A stretch of 41,148 nucleotides of DNA from an uncultured Acidobacteriia bacterium (GCA_903907865.1 CAIVPR010000162.1:1-41148), one strand, 5' to 3'; positions 8,489-20,400 are shown, numbered from the stretch's first letter. Notes: generated by a model from the letters alone, not told the origin. Program-made: numbers and translations.

Positions 8489-9204
8489 TTTGAGCTTGTT
8501 TGAAATCCCTGTATGAGTACGGAAAGGAATGGCAACGCGTTGTAAGCGATGTGGGTGGCTGCGGAGGCCCGCGTCGAGCCTGTGACATGCCGCACCACGC
8601 CGAAACCAAAACCTGCGACCGTGATCAACACGGCGCTCTGCCACATGTTGGCGTTTTGGGCAAGGTGCACGGCACCAAACAGTGCCGACGTCAGCAGGAT
8701 TCCCGGAAACACCCCCGCCAACTGGATCATTGCCGGTTGGAGGAAGCCCCTAAAGAACAGTTCCTCGATCACCGGGCCAAGCGTGACCCCGAATCCGATG
8801 ATGGCGATTCGGCTCGGCCAGCCGCCGTTCAGTAATTTGTTGAAAGGCGTCTCCACATCCGGTGTGCCGATGACGGCCTGCAAAACGAAACTCACGGTGA
8901 ACAGGCCGAGGCCGATGCCAGCCAGCGAGACTGGCGAAAACGCTGTCGGTATGAATCCCAACGACTTCAGCATGGGTCGGCGGGCCAGGAAGCAGAACAC
9001 CTTGATCGCACAAAACAAAGCCAGATACGCGGTGAACTCCTCGGCAACCTGCCAGTAGCCAGCCTTGGCGTTCTCGCCCAAGGCTCCCAGGGCCATATTG
9101 CCGACCAGCCAGAGGGCGACCATGAAAACAGCCGTGGCCACCAGGATCTCGCCAAATCCCCAAAACGGGGTTTCCGGTTCGGCCAACACAAGAGGCTCCC
9201 TCAC
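8485..9204 (-). CDS. CPBP family intramembrane glutamic endopeptidase
   Basis: 239 residues with about six to seven membrane spans. It carries the CPBP/Abi (CAAX protease-like) signature: E-E-L-F-F-R-G-F with Glu147, Glu148 and Arg152, F-G-A-V-H (His180) and the last motif H-x-x-x-N (His218, Asn222). These residues build the Rce1-type active site. Bacterial CPBP proteins cleave membrane substrates or protect against self-made peptides; the substrate here is unknown. The start is GTG at 9204, overlapping the stop of the preceding gene by 4 nt (GTGA), and its own stop overlaps mtnA (ATGA). Family secure. Confidence 0.9.
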   Translation of the reverse strand: MREPLVLAEPETPFWGFGEILVATAVFMVALWLVGNMALGALGENAKAGYWQVAEEFTAYLALFCAIKVFCFLARRPMLKSLGFIPTAFSPVSLAGIGLGLFTVSFVLQAVIGTPDVETPFNKLLNGGWPSRIAIIGFGVTLGPVIEELFFRGFLQPAMIQLAGVFPGILLTSALFGAVHLAQNANMWQSAVLITVAGFGFGVVRHVTGSTRASAATHIAYNALPFLSVLIQGFQTSSK

Positions 9205-10150
9205 TGGCCGACCTCCGCATCCAAAAGAGCCGCCGCCAGCAAGGGAATCATGATCTCGTGGTGTCCGGTCAGCGCGTAGCCCTTTCCGCCGGCTCCGGCG
9301 TGGGGCCGTTCGACCACATTGACCTTTGGCCTGTAATGTTGCAAGAAATCCAGATTGACCGTGGTGAAGTCGCGAACCTCATAGCCGAGATTGCGCACGC
9401 AGGAGAGCGCCTTGAGGAATACCTCGGGCAGCACCACCGCCGATCCCGCATTCACGTACACGCCCCCACCGTTCAACTCGGCTACAAGGGCGCAAAACAG
9501 CCGGAAATCGTAGTGCGCGGCCGCCCCCAGCGCTTCCGGGTTCACCGCCGGGTGCGTATGCGGCGTATCAGTGCCGACCGCCACGTGTACCGTCACCGGC
9601 ACCTTGGATCGCCACGCTTGGACGAGCAGACTCGCCGGGGCATGTTCCGACGGTGCCAGCCGGTCCAGACATTCGCCCAGTGCTTCGCCGATGCCGCGGT
9701 CCGACGACAACGCCCGGTTCCACTCGCGTCCCGTCTCCTCCGCCGCGCCGAAGCGGCCATCGGGAAGTACGGCCTCGACATCCTCGCTCGTATGTCCGGC
9801 CAGTGCGATCTCGAAATCATGGATGGAGGCGGATCCGTTCATGGCGAACGCAGTGGCGAAGCCCCGGCGCATCAAGTCGATCAGCACCGGTGCCATGCCG
9901 CATTTCACCACATGCCCGCCCATGCCCCAGATGACGGGCTTTCCGGCGAGCTTCGCCGCGCCGATTGCGCCCACCACAGCACGCAACGAATCGCCCGCCA
10001 GTATGTGCGGCAGGCTTTCGAGCAATCCCGCAATGCCGGATCCCCGTTCATAGACACGCGCAAAATCGGCCTGCCTGACCTTGCCACCGCGGGCTGCCAG
10101 CGAAATCGTGCTCAGACCGGCCAAATCCACCGGTTGGATCCCGTAACCGC

Positions 10151-10154
<4 letters not shown>
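9201..10154 (-). CDS. Deoxyhypusine-synthase-like protein of unknown function
   Basis: 317 residues, soluble, with no signal peptide. I recognise it as a conserved bacterial family resembling deoxyhypusine synthase: a Rossmann-like nucleotide-binding core with [12 protein letters not shown] (about residue 71), [53 protein letters not shown] and the C-terminal [12 protein letters not shown]. Bacteria lack eIF5A, so true hypusination is not expected, and I do not see the catalytic lysine in its usual context. The several histidines suggest metal or acid-base chemistry, but that is inference. It starts within the uvrA stop (ATGA) and ends within the CPBP start (GTGA), so it is translationally coupled on both sides. 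Conserved gene: sure. Function: unknown. Confidence 0.75.
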
Positions 10155-12913
<2,759 letters not shown>

Positions 12914-12916
12914 CTT

Positions 12917-12944
12917 GTTACAATCCGCGCGTCCGATTTGTCAA
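12917..12944 (-). promoter_or_regulatory. Putative uvrA promoter
   Basis: On the minus strand a perfect TTGACA (12944-12939) is followed after 16 nt by TGTAAC (12922-12917), which ends 3 nt before the uvrA ATG at 12913. The -35 is clear. The -10 is imperfect and would place the RNA start at or slightly inside the ATG. No LexA-like dyad is recognisable. Confidence 0.35.
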
Positions 12945-12975
12945 AATAGACGTAAGTCTCGTTAGAGGAGTCAGG

Positions 12976-13383
12976 ATGCCAGGTTGCGCCCGTTGCGGGA
13001 ATGAAACGAGTCGACGTCGTCGAACGATGTTCCAGAAGGTGTTCTGCCGTGCGGTTGTCGGGTGCGGCCACTGCGGTGAACGGGTCTTCGTCCCACGTGC
13101 GACTCTGGGCGCGTTCCGGCGCTACTGCCAGTGTCCGCAATGCGGCACCCGCGACCTCTCCAAACTCCGTTCCGGTGACCATGTGGAAAAGATGAACCGC
13201 AACCCTCTGAGGATGCTGCTCGGTCTCTTCGGCGCTCCCCTCTACCACTGTACCTTTTGCCGGTTGCAGTTTCGGGATTGGCGCAAAAGGGCGCCCGAGA
13301 TTGTCAGGATGAAGGGGCGTGGCGGTGGCGGCGGGGCGGGCGATAGCGGTAACGCGGCGTCGCTCCTCAACCTCTGCGCCTAG
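12976..13383 (+). CDS. Small protein with two zinc-ribbon-like modules
   Basis: 135 residues containing four C-x2-C knuckles: Cys4/7, 30/33, 53/56 and 92/95. They pair naturally into two zinc ribbons (4-33 and 53-95). The second half (C-P-Q-C-G-x-R-D-L, then a basic N-P-L-R-M-L-L-G-L segment, then C-x-F-C-R-L-Q-F-R) resembles a widespread acidobacterial small-protein family with no assigned role. No membrane segment stands out beyond a short hydrophobic stretch at 79-90. The glycine-rich C-terminus looks disordered. GAGGAG lies 5 nt before ATG 12976, a good ribosome binding site. It is divergent from uvrA and ends 18 nt before the pseudouridine synthase. A nucleic-acid-binding role is plausible but inferred. 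Confidence 0.65.
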   Translation: MPGCARCGNETSRRRRTMFQKVFCRAVVGCGHCGERVFVPRATLGAFRRYCQCPQCGTRDLSKLRSGDHVEKMNRNPLRMLLGLFGAPLYHCTFCRLQFRDWRKRAPEIVRMKGRGGGGGAGDSGNAASLLNLCA

Positions 13384-13389
13384 CGGGCG

Positions 13390-13395
13390 CATACT
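13390..13395 (+). promoter_or_regulatory. Possible -10 box giving a leaderless mRNA
   Basis: CATACT at 13390-13395 ends exactly 6 nt before ATG 13402, so a usual 6-7 nt distance would start the RNA at the ATG. No clear -35 and no Shine-Dalgarno. See the finding on leaderless starts. Confidence 0.3.
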
Positions 13396-13401
13396 GGATT
13401 C

Positions 13402-14304
13402 ATGCGTCTCATTGCGGTCGATACGGATCGCGGCAAGCGGTTGGACGCCTTCGTCCATGAACGCCTGCCGGAGTTCAGCCGTTCCCGCATCCAGGCTTGG
13501 ATCAAAGGCGGGCTGGTCTTGGTCGGCCCGCGGACCGAAAAGCCGTCCTTTCTGCTGCGCGGGGGGGAGGAGATCGACGTTGAACCGGCGCACCCCGCAC
13601 CGCTCCATGCCGAACCCGAGGACATCCCTTTGGAGGTGCTCTACGAGGACTCCGCCGTTGTGGTTGTGAACAAGCCGGCTGGCATGGTGGTGCACGCGGG
13701 GGCGGGAGTCAAGGACGGGACGCTGGTCAACGCCCTGCTGCACCGATTTGGAGGACTCTCCGCGATTGGTGGCGAACTCCGGCCGGGCATTGTGCACAGG
13801 CTGGACCGTTTTACCAGCGGTGCGCTGGTGGTGGCCAAGAACGACGCGGCCCATCAGGACTTGGCTCTCCAGTTCTCTTCACGCAAGGTCGAGAAGGTAT
13901 ATCTTTCGCTTATCACGGGGCGGCTGGATGGCAAGGGCCGGATCGAGAAACCGATCACGCGGGATCCCCGCAACCGGGCGAGGATGACGGCCAAACTCGA
14001 CACCGGGCGTGCGTCGCGTACCGATTGGGAGGCCATCGAGCACTTCGATGGCTTTACGTTTCTCCGAATCCAGTTGGGGACCGGGAGGACGCATCAGATC
14101 CGGGCGCACATGGCTTCGCTGGGGCATCCTGTGGCCGGAGACCCGTTGTACGGCGCGGCGAAGTCCGCGTGGGACCGCTATTTTCTGCATGCCCACAGGC
14201 TTGGATTCCGCAGTCCTGCGACTGGGGAAACAGTTCTGGTGGTGGCTCCGCTGGCACCGGAACTGGAGGCCTGGAAGGCGTCATTGCCACGGGTTGAGGT
14301 GTGA
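13402..14304 (+). CDS. RluA/RluD family 23S rRNA pseudouridine synthase
   Basis: 300 residues. An S4 RNA-binding domain occupies about residues 12-60 (L-D-A-F-V-H-E-R-L-P-E-F-S-R-S-R-I-Q). The RluA catalytic domain follows, with N-K-P-A-G-M-V-V-H (90-98) and the active-site motif G-I-V-H-R-L-D-R-F-T-S-G, catalytic Asp135. The late motif L-x-T-G-R-T-H-Q-I-R-x-H-M is also present. The S4 domain plus this core point to an RluD-like enzyme acting on 23S rRNA helix 69, but RluA paralogues cannot be separated by eye. Phe137 stands where most members have Asp, Glu, Gly or Asn after the L-D-K/R pair. Family very sure, target moderately. Confidence 0.9.
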   Translation: MRLIAVDTDRGKRLDAFVHERLPEFSRSRIQAWIKGGLVLVGPRTEKPSFLLRGGEEIDVEPAHPAPLHAEPEDIPLEVLYEDSAVVVVNKPAGMVVHAGAGVKDGTLVNALLHRFGGLSAIGGELRPGIVHRLDRFTSGALVVAKNDAAHQDLALQFSSRKVEKVYLSLITGRLDGKGRIEKPITRDPRNRARMTAKLDTGRASRTDWEAIEHFDGFTFLRIQLGTGRTHQIRAHMASLGHPVAGDPLYGAAKSAWDRYFLHAHRLGFRSPATGETVLVVAPLAPELEAWKASLPRVEV

Positions 14305-14353
14305 CGGCGTGATACACTGGCCCTTCGGCGGTCTCCTTCGAAACGTCCGTGCC

Positions 14354-15790
14354 GTGATCATTTCAAACAAGTTACCGGGCAGTTCCACTGTCTCTGCGGC
14401 GGCTTGGTCGATCTGCAAGTCATTTGTTGGAGCGGTCCCGGCAATCCTCGCGCTTCTAGTATTCGCGTCGGTCTCCCTTGCGCAATTGACCTTGCCCAAG
14501 GCCGTGGACAGCGCTCTGGCCGCCTATCCCTCGATTCAGGCCGCGCAGGAACAGACCAAGGTCGCCGCCGCGCAGGTGAATTTGGCGCGCACCGCCTACC
14601 TGCCGAAGGCCGATGTTCTCGGTCAGGCCAACGTCGCCACCCACAACAACGTCTTCGGGCTGTTGCTGCCGCAGCCTGTCGGGGTGATTCCTTCCATTTC
14701 CGGACCGGTCCTGGGCACCAATTCGCCCTCCCCGGTATTGGGGACAGCCATCGGCATCCTGGTGAACTGGGAGCCGTTCGATTTCGGACGGCGCAAGGCT
14801 GAGATCGGCGTCAATGAGGCCGCCCGCTCCAAGGCGGCGGCTGAAGTCGATGTAACCCGCTTGCAGGTTGCTGCGGAGACGGCTGCGGCTTTCCTCACCA
14901 TCCGGGCCGCCGAAGAGACGGAAAAGGCTGCGGTTGCGGCGGTGACGCGGGCGGAGTCGTTCCAGACCGTGATCAATGCCCTGGTGAACGCGGAACTGCG
15001 GCCCGGGGTCGAAGCTTCGCGAAGCAAGGCGGAGGTGGCTGCGGCGCGGATCCAGTTGATCCAGGCCCGGCAAGCGGTCGCTGTGGCGAAGGCGGCGCTG
15101 GCGCAGTGGGTTGGAGGGGACGCGGCTTCACTGGGGTTGGCGAAATCCGGCGATCCCGAGCCACCGGCCGCCTTGGCCGTCTCCACTCCCGAAAAAAGTC
15201 CCTTCGCCCTCGCCCAGCGTGCGGCCATCGACGAGATCAAGGCCCGCTCCAAGACGCTGGATTTCGCCTACAAGCCCAAAATCAACCTGGAAGGTTCGAC
15301 GTATGCGCGTGGCACCGGGGTGCAGCCGAACGGGCAGGGAAGCGGGGTTTTCAGCGGCCTCGGCCCGAACATCCAAAACTGGAGCCTTGGCGTGAATATC
15401 ACCTTCTCGGCATCCGAACTGCCCGGAATCCGAGCCAAGCGCGACGCGGAAAGCCACCGGCAACTGGCGGACGAGGCGAGGTACAAGCAGATCATGCGGG
15501 AAATCGACAGTCGGACGGCGCGCGCCACCGCGATGCTGGAAGGGGCGCGGCTGGTCGCGGAGCAGACGCCCACCGGTGTTGCGGCGTCGCGAGAAGCCGA
15601 AGCCCAGGCCCGAGCCCGGTACCAAGCTGGGCTGGGAACCATCACCGATGTCGCCGACGCCCAACGCCGGTTGACCCAGGCCGAGATCGACCATTCCTTG
15701 GCGAGGCTGAACATCTGGCGGGGACTACTCGATTTGGCGATCACATCCGGCGATCTGGGGCCCTTCCTCAAGCTCGCGGAGGGACTCTAG
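14354..15790 (+). CDS. TolC-like outer-membrane efflux protein
   Basis: About 478 residues. A long N-terminal segment ends in a Sec signal (A-I-L-A-L-L-V-F-A-S-V-S-L-A-Q, cleavage near residue 43). It is followed by two OEP-type repeats rich in alanine and heptads: L-P-K-A-V-D-S-A-L-A-A-Y-P-S-I-Q-A-A near the start and A-R-Y-Q-A-G-L-G-T-I-T-D-V-A-D-A-Q-R near the end, the family hallmark. It forms the outer-membrane exit duct of a tripartite pump. GTG 14354 is the best in-frame start; GTG 14309 is an alternative, and the frame is open further back into rluA, which is not credible. Only one nucleotide separates its stop from the pump start, so this is the first gene of a three-gene efflux operon. 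Confidence 0.88.
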   Translation: MIISNKLPGSSTVSAAAWSICKSFVGAVPAILALLVFASVSLAQLTLPKAVDSALAAYPSIQAAQEQTKVAAAQVNLARTAYLPKADVLGQANVATHNNVFGLLLPQPVGVIPSISGPVLGTNSPSPVLGTAIGILVNWEPFDFGRRKAEIGVNEAARSKAAAEVDVTRLQVAAETAAAFLTIRAAEETEKAAVAAVTRAESFQTVINALVNAELRPGVEASRSKAEVAAARIQLIQARQAVAVAKAALAQWVGGDAASLGLAKSGDPEPPAALAVSTPEKSPFALAQRAAIDEIKARSKTLDFAYKPKINLEGSTYARGTGVQPNGQGSGVFSGLGPNIQNWSLGVNITFSASELPGIRAKRDAESHRQLADEARYKQIMREIDSRTARATAMLEGARLVAEQTPTGVAASREAEAQARARYQAGLGTITDVADAQRRLTQAEIDHSLARLNIWRGLLDLAITSGDLGPFLKLAEGL

Positions 15791-15791
15791 G

Positions 15792-18700
15792 GTGCGACTG
15801 GTTCTAGCGGCCCTGCGCCGTCCGATCACGACGTTGGTGCTGGTGCTGGTGCTAGCATCCGCCGCCTACTTGGCCGTCAAGCGGATGAAGGCCGACATCT
15901 TCCCGAACCTCGGCGCGCCCGCGATCTACGTCGCGCAGCCGTACGGCGGCATGGACCCCCAGCAAATGGAGGGGTATCTCACCTATTACTTCGAGTACCA
16001 CTTCCTCTACATCACGGGCATCGAGCACGTCGAGAGCAAGAGTATCCAGGGCGCAGCGTTGATGAAGCTGGTCTTCCACGACGACGCCGATATGAGCCAG
16101 GCGATGGCGCAGGTGGTCGGGTATGTGAACCGGGCGCGGTCGTTCATGCCTCCAGGCACGGTGCCGCCTTTCATTGTTCGTTACGACGCGGGGTCGGTGC
16201 CTGTCGGCCAGTTGGTGTTCACCAGTCCAACACGGGGTCCGGCGGAAATGCAGGACATTGCGCTGAACCGGGTGCGTCCCTTGTTCGCCACCTTGGAGGG
16301 CGTGTCTGCACCGCCCCCATTCGGCGGCAACCAGAAGACGATCGTGGTGCGGCTGAATCCAGAACGGCTGGCGTCGTACCACATGTCTCCGGAAGAGGCC
16401 ATCGCGGCGGTCAACAAGGCCAGTATCGTGATGCCGTCGGGCGTGCTGCGCGAGGGCGACATGACGCGCATCGCGTCCAACAACGCCGTACTCGGCGGCA
16501 ACATGGACGATCTGGCGAACGCGCCGATGCGGGTGGGGTCGGGCCCGGCGGTGTACATCCGCGACATCGGCACGGTGGAGAACAGCACCGATATCCTCGT
16601 CGGCTACGCGCACGTGAACGGGCACCGGACAGTCTACATCCCGGTGACCAAGCGCGCCGACGCCTCCACGCTGGACGTGATCGCGCGTGTGAAGGCTGCG
16701 TTGCCGTCGATGCGGGCGGTAGTGCCGGACGATGTCAAGATCGAGTTGGAATTCGACCAATCGGGCTTCGTGACCGGGGCGATCCGGTCGCTGCTCACGG
16801 AAAGCGCTTTGGGTGCGTTGCTCACGGCTCTGATGGTGCTCCTTTTCCTCCGTGACTGGCGGAGCGCACTGATCGTGGTCGTGACGATTCCGTTCGCGCT
16901 GTTGGGTGCCGTGGTGCTGCTCTGGGCCACAGGCCAGACCCTGAACATGATGACGCTGGGCGGCTTGGCGCTGGCGGTCGGCGTGCTGGTGGACGAGGCG
17001 ACGGTGGAAATCGAGAACATCCACGCCCATATGGATGCCGGGTTGGGGCGGATGCGTGCGGTCGTCGAGGCCTGCAAGAAGACCGCGATACCCCGGTTGC
17101 TGTCAATGCTGTGCGTGGTGTCTGTGTTTGTGCCGTCCTTCTATATGAAGGGAGTGGGACGGCAGATGTTCGTGCCTTTGGCTCTCGCTGCCGGGTACGC
17201 GCTGGTGTCGTCGTGGGTGCTGTCGAGCACGTTGGTGCCTGTGCTCAGCGGTTTCCTGATGCGCCCCACGCACGGCCGCAAGCGCGAGAACAAGCGTTAC
17301 GCCTCGTTGGCGATTAGGAGCATCGACGGGCGCTGGATGGTGGCTGGCGTGTACGTGTTGTCCATCATCTTCCTGCTGACATTCGCGCTGCCAAAGCTTC
17401 GGGTTGAACTTTTCCCGGCGGGTGAGGCGACCGACTTCCAGATCCGCCTCCGCGCCGCGACCGGCACCCGCATCGAACGTACGGAAGTGATGGCGTTGAA
17501 GGCTCTCGATTTGATCCAGGAGGTGGCGGGTAAGGGGAACGTCGCAATCACCACGGACTATGTCGGTGTCCAGCCTGCCAGCTATCCCGTCAACACCATC
17601 TACCTGTTTACCAGCGGACCGCAGGAAGCGGTGCTGCAGGTAGAGCTGAAGCCGGGGGCACCGCTGACGGGCGAGGCGTTCCGAGAAAAGATGCGCGCGG
17701 CATTTGCGGCCAAACTGCCCGAGATGCAGGCGTCGTTCGAAGCGGGCGACATCATCAGCCGAGTGCTCAGCTTCGGCTCGCCGACTCCGATCGAGGTTTC
17801 CGTCCAGGGCGCGGCGGTGGACGCCAACCGCAAGCTCGCGGCATCGATCAAGACCGAGTTGGCGAAAATTCCCGACCTCCGCGACCTGACCTACGGCCAG
17901 CCGCAGGACTACCCCTCGGTGCAGATCGACATCGACCGCCGCCGAGCGGGCCAAATGGGCTTGACCATGGCCGATGTTTCGCGATCGATTGTGCCCGCCA
18001 CCTCGTCGAGCCGATTCATCGAGCCGAACTTCTGGCGCGATCCCGGCAGCGGCAATGCCTTCCAGATCCAAGTGGAAATTCCACAGAGCAAGATGACGTC
18101 GATGAAGGATCTGGCGAATCTGCCGGTCACACCCCGCAGCGGGGGCCCCGATACCGTCTTGGCCGATGTAGCCAGCTTGAAGTACGGCAATGTCAGCGGG
18201 GAGGTGGACCGCTACAACATGCAGCGCGTCACCAGCCTGACCGCGAATCTGCACGAGAAGGCGTTGGGCGAAGTTCTGCCCGCCATCGGCGCGGCTATCA
18301 AGCGAGCGGGTGTGGTGCCGAAGGGTGTCACGGTTGAGGTGCGGGGGCAAGCTCCGGCCTTGATCGAGACCACGAGCGGGCTCCAAACTGGCTTGGTGTT
18401 GTCGATCGCCGCAATTCTGGCGTTGCTACTCGCGAATTTCCAGTCGTTGCGCTTGACGGCTGTCGTGATGGCCGGGATGCCCGCCGTGATTGCCGGATCG
18501 GCACTGATGCTGATTGTGACGGGCACAACGCTGAACATCGAGTCGTTCATGGGCGCGATCATGGCTGTGGGCGTTTCGGTGGCGAATTCCATCCTGCTGG
18601 TCACGTTCTGCGAGCAGGCGCGTTTGGGCGGAGCCGGTCCACTGGACGCGGCGTTGGAAGGGGCCACCGGCCGCTCTCGAGCCATCATGATGACCGCGTG

Positions 18701-18920
18701 CGCGATGATCGCCGGCATGATCCCTATGGCGCTGGGGATCGGGGAGGGCGCGCAGCAAACGGCACCGCTGGGTCGGGCGGTGATCGGCGGGCTGGCGGCC
18801 TCGACATTGGCGACCCTGTTCATTCTTCCCGCCTTGTACGCCATCCTCCAAGGCAGAACCAAGACATTCTCACCATCCCTCGATCCGGACGATCCCACGA
18901 GCCGCCACTATGACGCGTAA
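15792..18920 (+). CDS. RND-superfamily efflux pump permease
   Basis: 1042 residues with the RND layout: TM1 at about 12-30, a large periplasmic loop, TM2-6 at about 335-490, TM7 near 520-540, a second loop, and TM8-12 to about 1025. It exports small molecules by proton antiport with TolC- and adaptor-type partners, which flank it. The TM4 relay region reads G-V-L-V-D-E-A-T-V-E-I-E-N-I: one Asp of the usual Asp-Asp pair is Glu. The TM10 region reads G-V-S-V-A-N-S-I-L-L-V, without the lysine of AcrB-type pumps. The substrate cannot be read; the sequence sits between the HAE and heavy-metal groups. The start is GTG 15792, and the 3' end overlaps the adaptor by 11 nt. Confidence 0.94.
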   Translation: MRLVLAALRRPITTLVLVLVLASAAYLAVKRMKADIFPNLGAPAIYVAQPYGGMDPQQMEGYLTYYFEYHFLYITGIEHVESKSIQGAALMKLVFHDDADMSQAMAQVVGYVNRARSFMPPGTVPPFIVRYDAGSVPVGQLVFTSPTRGPAEMQDIALNRVRPLFATLEGVSAPPPFGGNQKTIVVRLNPERLASYHMSPEEAIAAVNKASIVMPSGVLREGDMTRIASNNAVLGGNMDDLANAPMRVGSGPAVYIRDIGTVENSTDILVGYAHVNGHRTVYIPVTKRADASTLDVIARVKAALPSMRAVVPDDVKIELEFDQSGFVTGAIRSLLTESALGALLTALMVLLFLRDWRSALIVVVTIPFALLGAVVLLWATGQTLNMMTLGGLALAVGVLVDEATVEIENIHAHMDAGLGRMRAVVEACKKTAIPRLLSMLCVVSVFVPSFYMKGVGRQMFVPLALAAGYALVSSWVLSSTLVPVLSGFLMRPTHGRKRENKRYASLAIRSIDGRWMVAGVYVLSIIFLLTFALPKLRVELFPAGEATDFQIRLRAATGTRIERTEVMALKALDLIQEVAGKGNVAITTDYVGVQPASYPVNTIYLFTSGPQEAVLQVELKPGAPLTGEAFREKMRAAFAAKLPEMQASFEAGDIISRVLSFGSPTPIEVSVQGAAVDANRKLAASIKTELAKIPDLRDLTYGQPQDYPSVQIDIDRRRAGQMGLTMADVSRSIVPATSSSRFIEPNFWRDPGSGNAFQIQVEIPQSKMTSMKDLANLPVTPRSGGPDTVLADVASLKYGNVSGEVDRYNMQRVTSLTANLHEKALGEVLPAIGAAIKRAGVVPKGVTVEVRGQAPALIETTSGLQTGLVLSIAAILALLLANFQSLRLTAVVMAGMPAVIAGSALMLIVTGTTLNIESFMGAIMAVGVSVANSILLVTFCEQARLGGAGPLDAALEGATGRSRAIMMTACAMIAGMIPMALGIGEGAQQTAPLGRAVIGGLAASTLATLFILPALYAILQGRTKTFSPSLDPDDPTSRHYDA

Positions 18921-19998
18921 TTGCCTGATTCCCTTGTTCCTGTTCGTGATCGGTGCCGGCGCGCAGCAGGTTCCCACCGTGGATGCCGCGCGCGTGGCCG
19001 CCTTGCCGGTGGAGCGCAAGGTCGACCTGCCGGGCGAATTGCTGCCGTACCAGAAGACTGAAATCCGGGCCAAGATCTCCGGCTTTGTCCAGAAGGTGCT
19101 GGTGGACCGTGGTGCCCGCGTGAGGGCGGGCGACGTCCTGGCGGAGTTGGTGGCCCCGGAAATGGACGCCAGGATAGCCGAGGCCGATGCGCGCGTGGCG
19201 GTGCTGCAATCGGAGATCGCCGAGGTGAAGGCCCGGTTGGCGGCGGCGGAAGGTACGACGGCTCGGTTGAAAACGGCTTCGGCGACACCGGGTGCGATAT
19301 CGGCCAACGAGTTGGAAGTCGCGGCGCGCGAAATCGAGGCGATCCGGGCGCGGATTGCAGCCGGAAATGCGTCGGTCGAAGCTGCCAAGGCGGGGGCCAA
19401 GGCATTGCGCGACACGCAGGCGTATCTGCGGATTACCGCACCGTTCGACGGCACGATTACGGAGCGCCGGGTGCATCCGGGCGCGCTGGCGGGACCGCAG
19501 TCCGAATCCATGTTCGAGTTGGAGCAGTTGAACCGATTGCGGCTGGTGGTGGCGCTGCCGGAGCGCGAGGCGGGGTCGATTCCCCATGGCAAGAAGATGA
19601 CGTTCAAGGTGGCCGCGTTCCCCGACCTGTCGTTTACCGCGACCATTGCCCGGGTGGGCGGGACGATGGACCCGAAGACCCGCACGATGCCGGTCGAGTT
19701 GGACGTGCCGAATCCGAAGGGGCAATTGGCTCCGGGCATGTTCCCGTCGGTATCGTGGCAAGTGGCGTCGAAGAGTTCGGTGTTGCTGGTGCCGCCAACG
19801 GCGGTGGCTGTGACGACCGAGCGCACGTTCGTTTGCCGAATTCGCGAAGGCAGGGTGGAGTGGGTGGACGTGACCCGCGGTGCCGTTTCGGGGGGGCTGG
19901 TGGAAGTTCGGGGGCTGTTGGACGAGGGGGATGTGATCGCGCGCCGGGGGACGGACGAGTTGCGTGTGGGGATGCGGGTTCAGGCTAGCGTGAAGTAG
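18910..19998 (+). CDS. RND efflux periplasmic adaptor (membrane fusion protein)
   Basis: 362 residues with a Sec signal (about 1-18) but no lipobox cysteine. The biotinyl-lipoyl half-motifs are visible: R-A-K-I-S-G-F-V-Q-K-V-L-V-D-R-G-A-R-V-R-A-G-D-V-L (about 54-78) and L-R-I-T-A-P-F-D-G-T-I-T-E-R-R-V-H-P-G (about 174-192). Between them is an alanine-rich alpha-helical hairpin (about 90-165), and after them the beta-barrel and membrane-proximal domains. It bridges the inner-membrane pump and the outer-membrane duct. It starts 11 nt inside the pump gene, so translation is coupled. Adaptor-last order is less common than adaptor-first. It is convergent with the HEPN gene only 9 nt away. Confidence 0.93.
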   Translation: MTRNCLIPLFLFVIGAGAQQVPTVDAARVAALPVERKVDLPGELLPYQKTEIRAKISGFVQKVLVDRGARVRAGDVLAELVAPEMDARIAEADARVAVLQSEIAEVKARLAAAEGTTARLKTASATPGAISANELEVAAREIEAIRARIAAGNASVEAAKAGAKALRDTQAYLRITAPFDGTITERRVHPGALAGPQSESMFELEQLNRLRLVVALPEREAGSIPHGKKMTFKVAAFPDLSFTATIARVGGTMDPKTRTMPVELDVPNPKGQLAPGMFPSVSWQVASKSSVLLVPPTAVAVTTERTFVCRIREGRVEWVDVTRGAVSGGLVEVRGLLDEGDVIARRGTDELRVGMRVQASVK

Positions 19999-20007
19999 TA
20001 GTTTGCA

Positions 20008-20400
20008 TTAGGAGCCCGTTACTGCGAGGACGGCGTCGTAGAGTTTCTGCGCAATCCCCAGTGCTTCCTCGGCATCAACTTGGTCCGGTTCTCCGGGCGA
20101 GTCTAGATACCGGAAAGTGACTGCATAGTCCGGCATTCTGGCCGCCGCGTCCAGAAGCGAGGCGAGTCCAGATTCGACGCGGATGCACTGTTCCGCGAGT
20201 TCCTCCAAATCATGGGTCTTGCGAAACCCGACTGCATGAAATGTCAGCAACCCTTTCATGACCTTCTCCGCCGCTTGATGGCTGTGGAATACTGATGAGG
20301 TTGCTTCCTCCGTCGTCAGAACTCTGGCGGCCTTGAGATCGCGGGCCGCAATGAATAGCCATCGCCGGGCCTCGCTACGCAGCGATTCGACCTGAGTCAT
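20008..20400 (-). CDS. HEPN-domain protein, partner of MNT nucleotidyltransferase
   Basis: 130 residues, all-helical. HEPN signatures are W-L-F-I-A-A-R-D-L-K-A-A near residue 16, F-H-S-H-Q-A-A-E-K-V-M-K-G-L-L near 39, R-K-T-H-D-L-E-E-L-A, and the late M-P-D-Y-A-V-T-F-R-Y-L-D. The RNase-type R-x4-6-H motif is not present, so this is the MNT-paired, probably nucleotide-binding class rather than a clear ribonuclease toxin. The start at 20400 (MTQVESLR) overlaps the end of the MNT gene by 26 nt; a longer frame upstream is unlikely. MNT/HEPN pairs often act as toxin-antitoxin or accessory modules. The activity of this one is unknown. Confidence 0.85.
   Translation of the reverse strand: MTQVESLRSEARRWLFIAARDLKAARVLTTEEATSSVFHSHQAAEKVMKGLLTFHAVGFRKTHDLEELAEQCIRVESGLASLLDAAARMPDYAVTFRYLDSPGEPDQVDAEEALGIAQKLYDAVLAVTGS

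Noticed and set aside
14009-14353. In-frame extension of the TolC-like gene into the pseudouridine synthase gene
   Set aside because: It overlaps a secure gene in another frame, encodes a Trp/Arg-rich sequence unlike the OEP family, and the signal peptide comes later.
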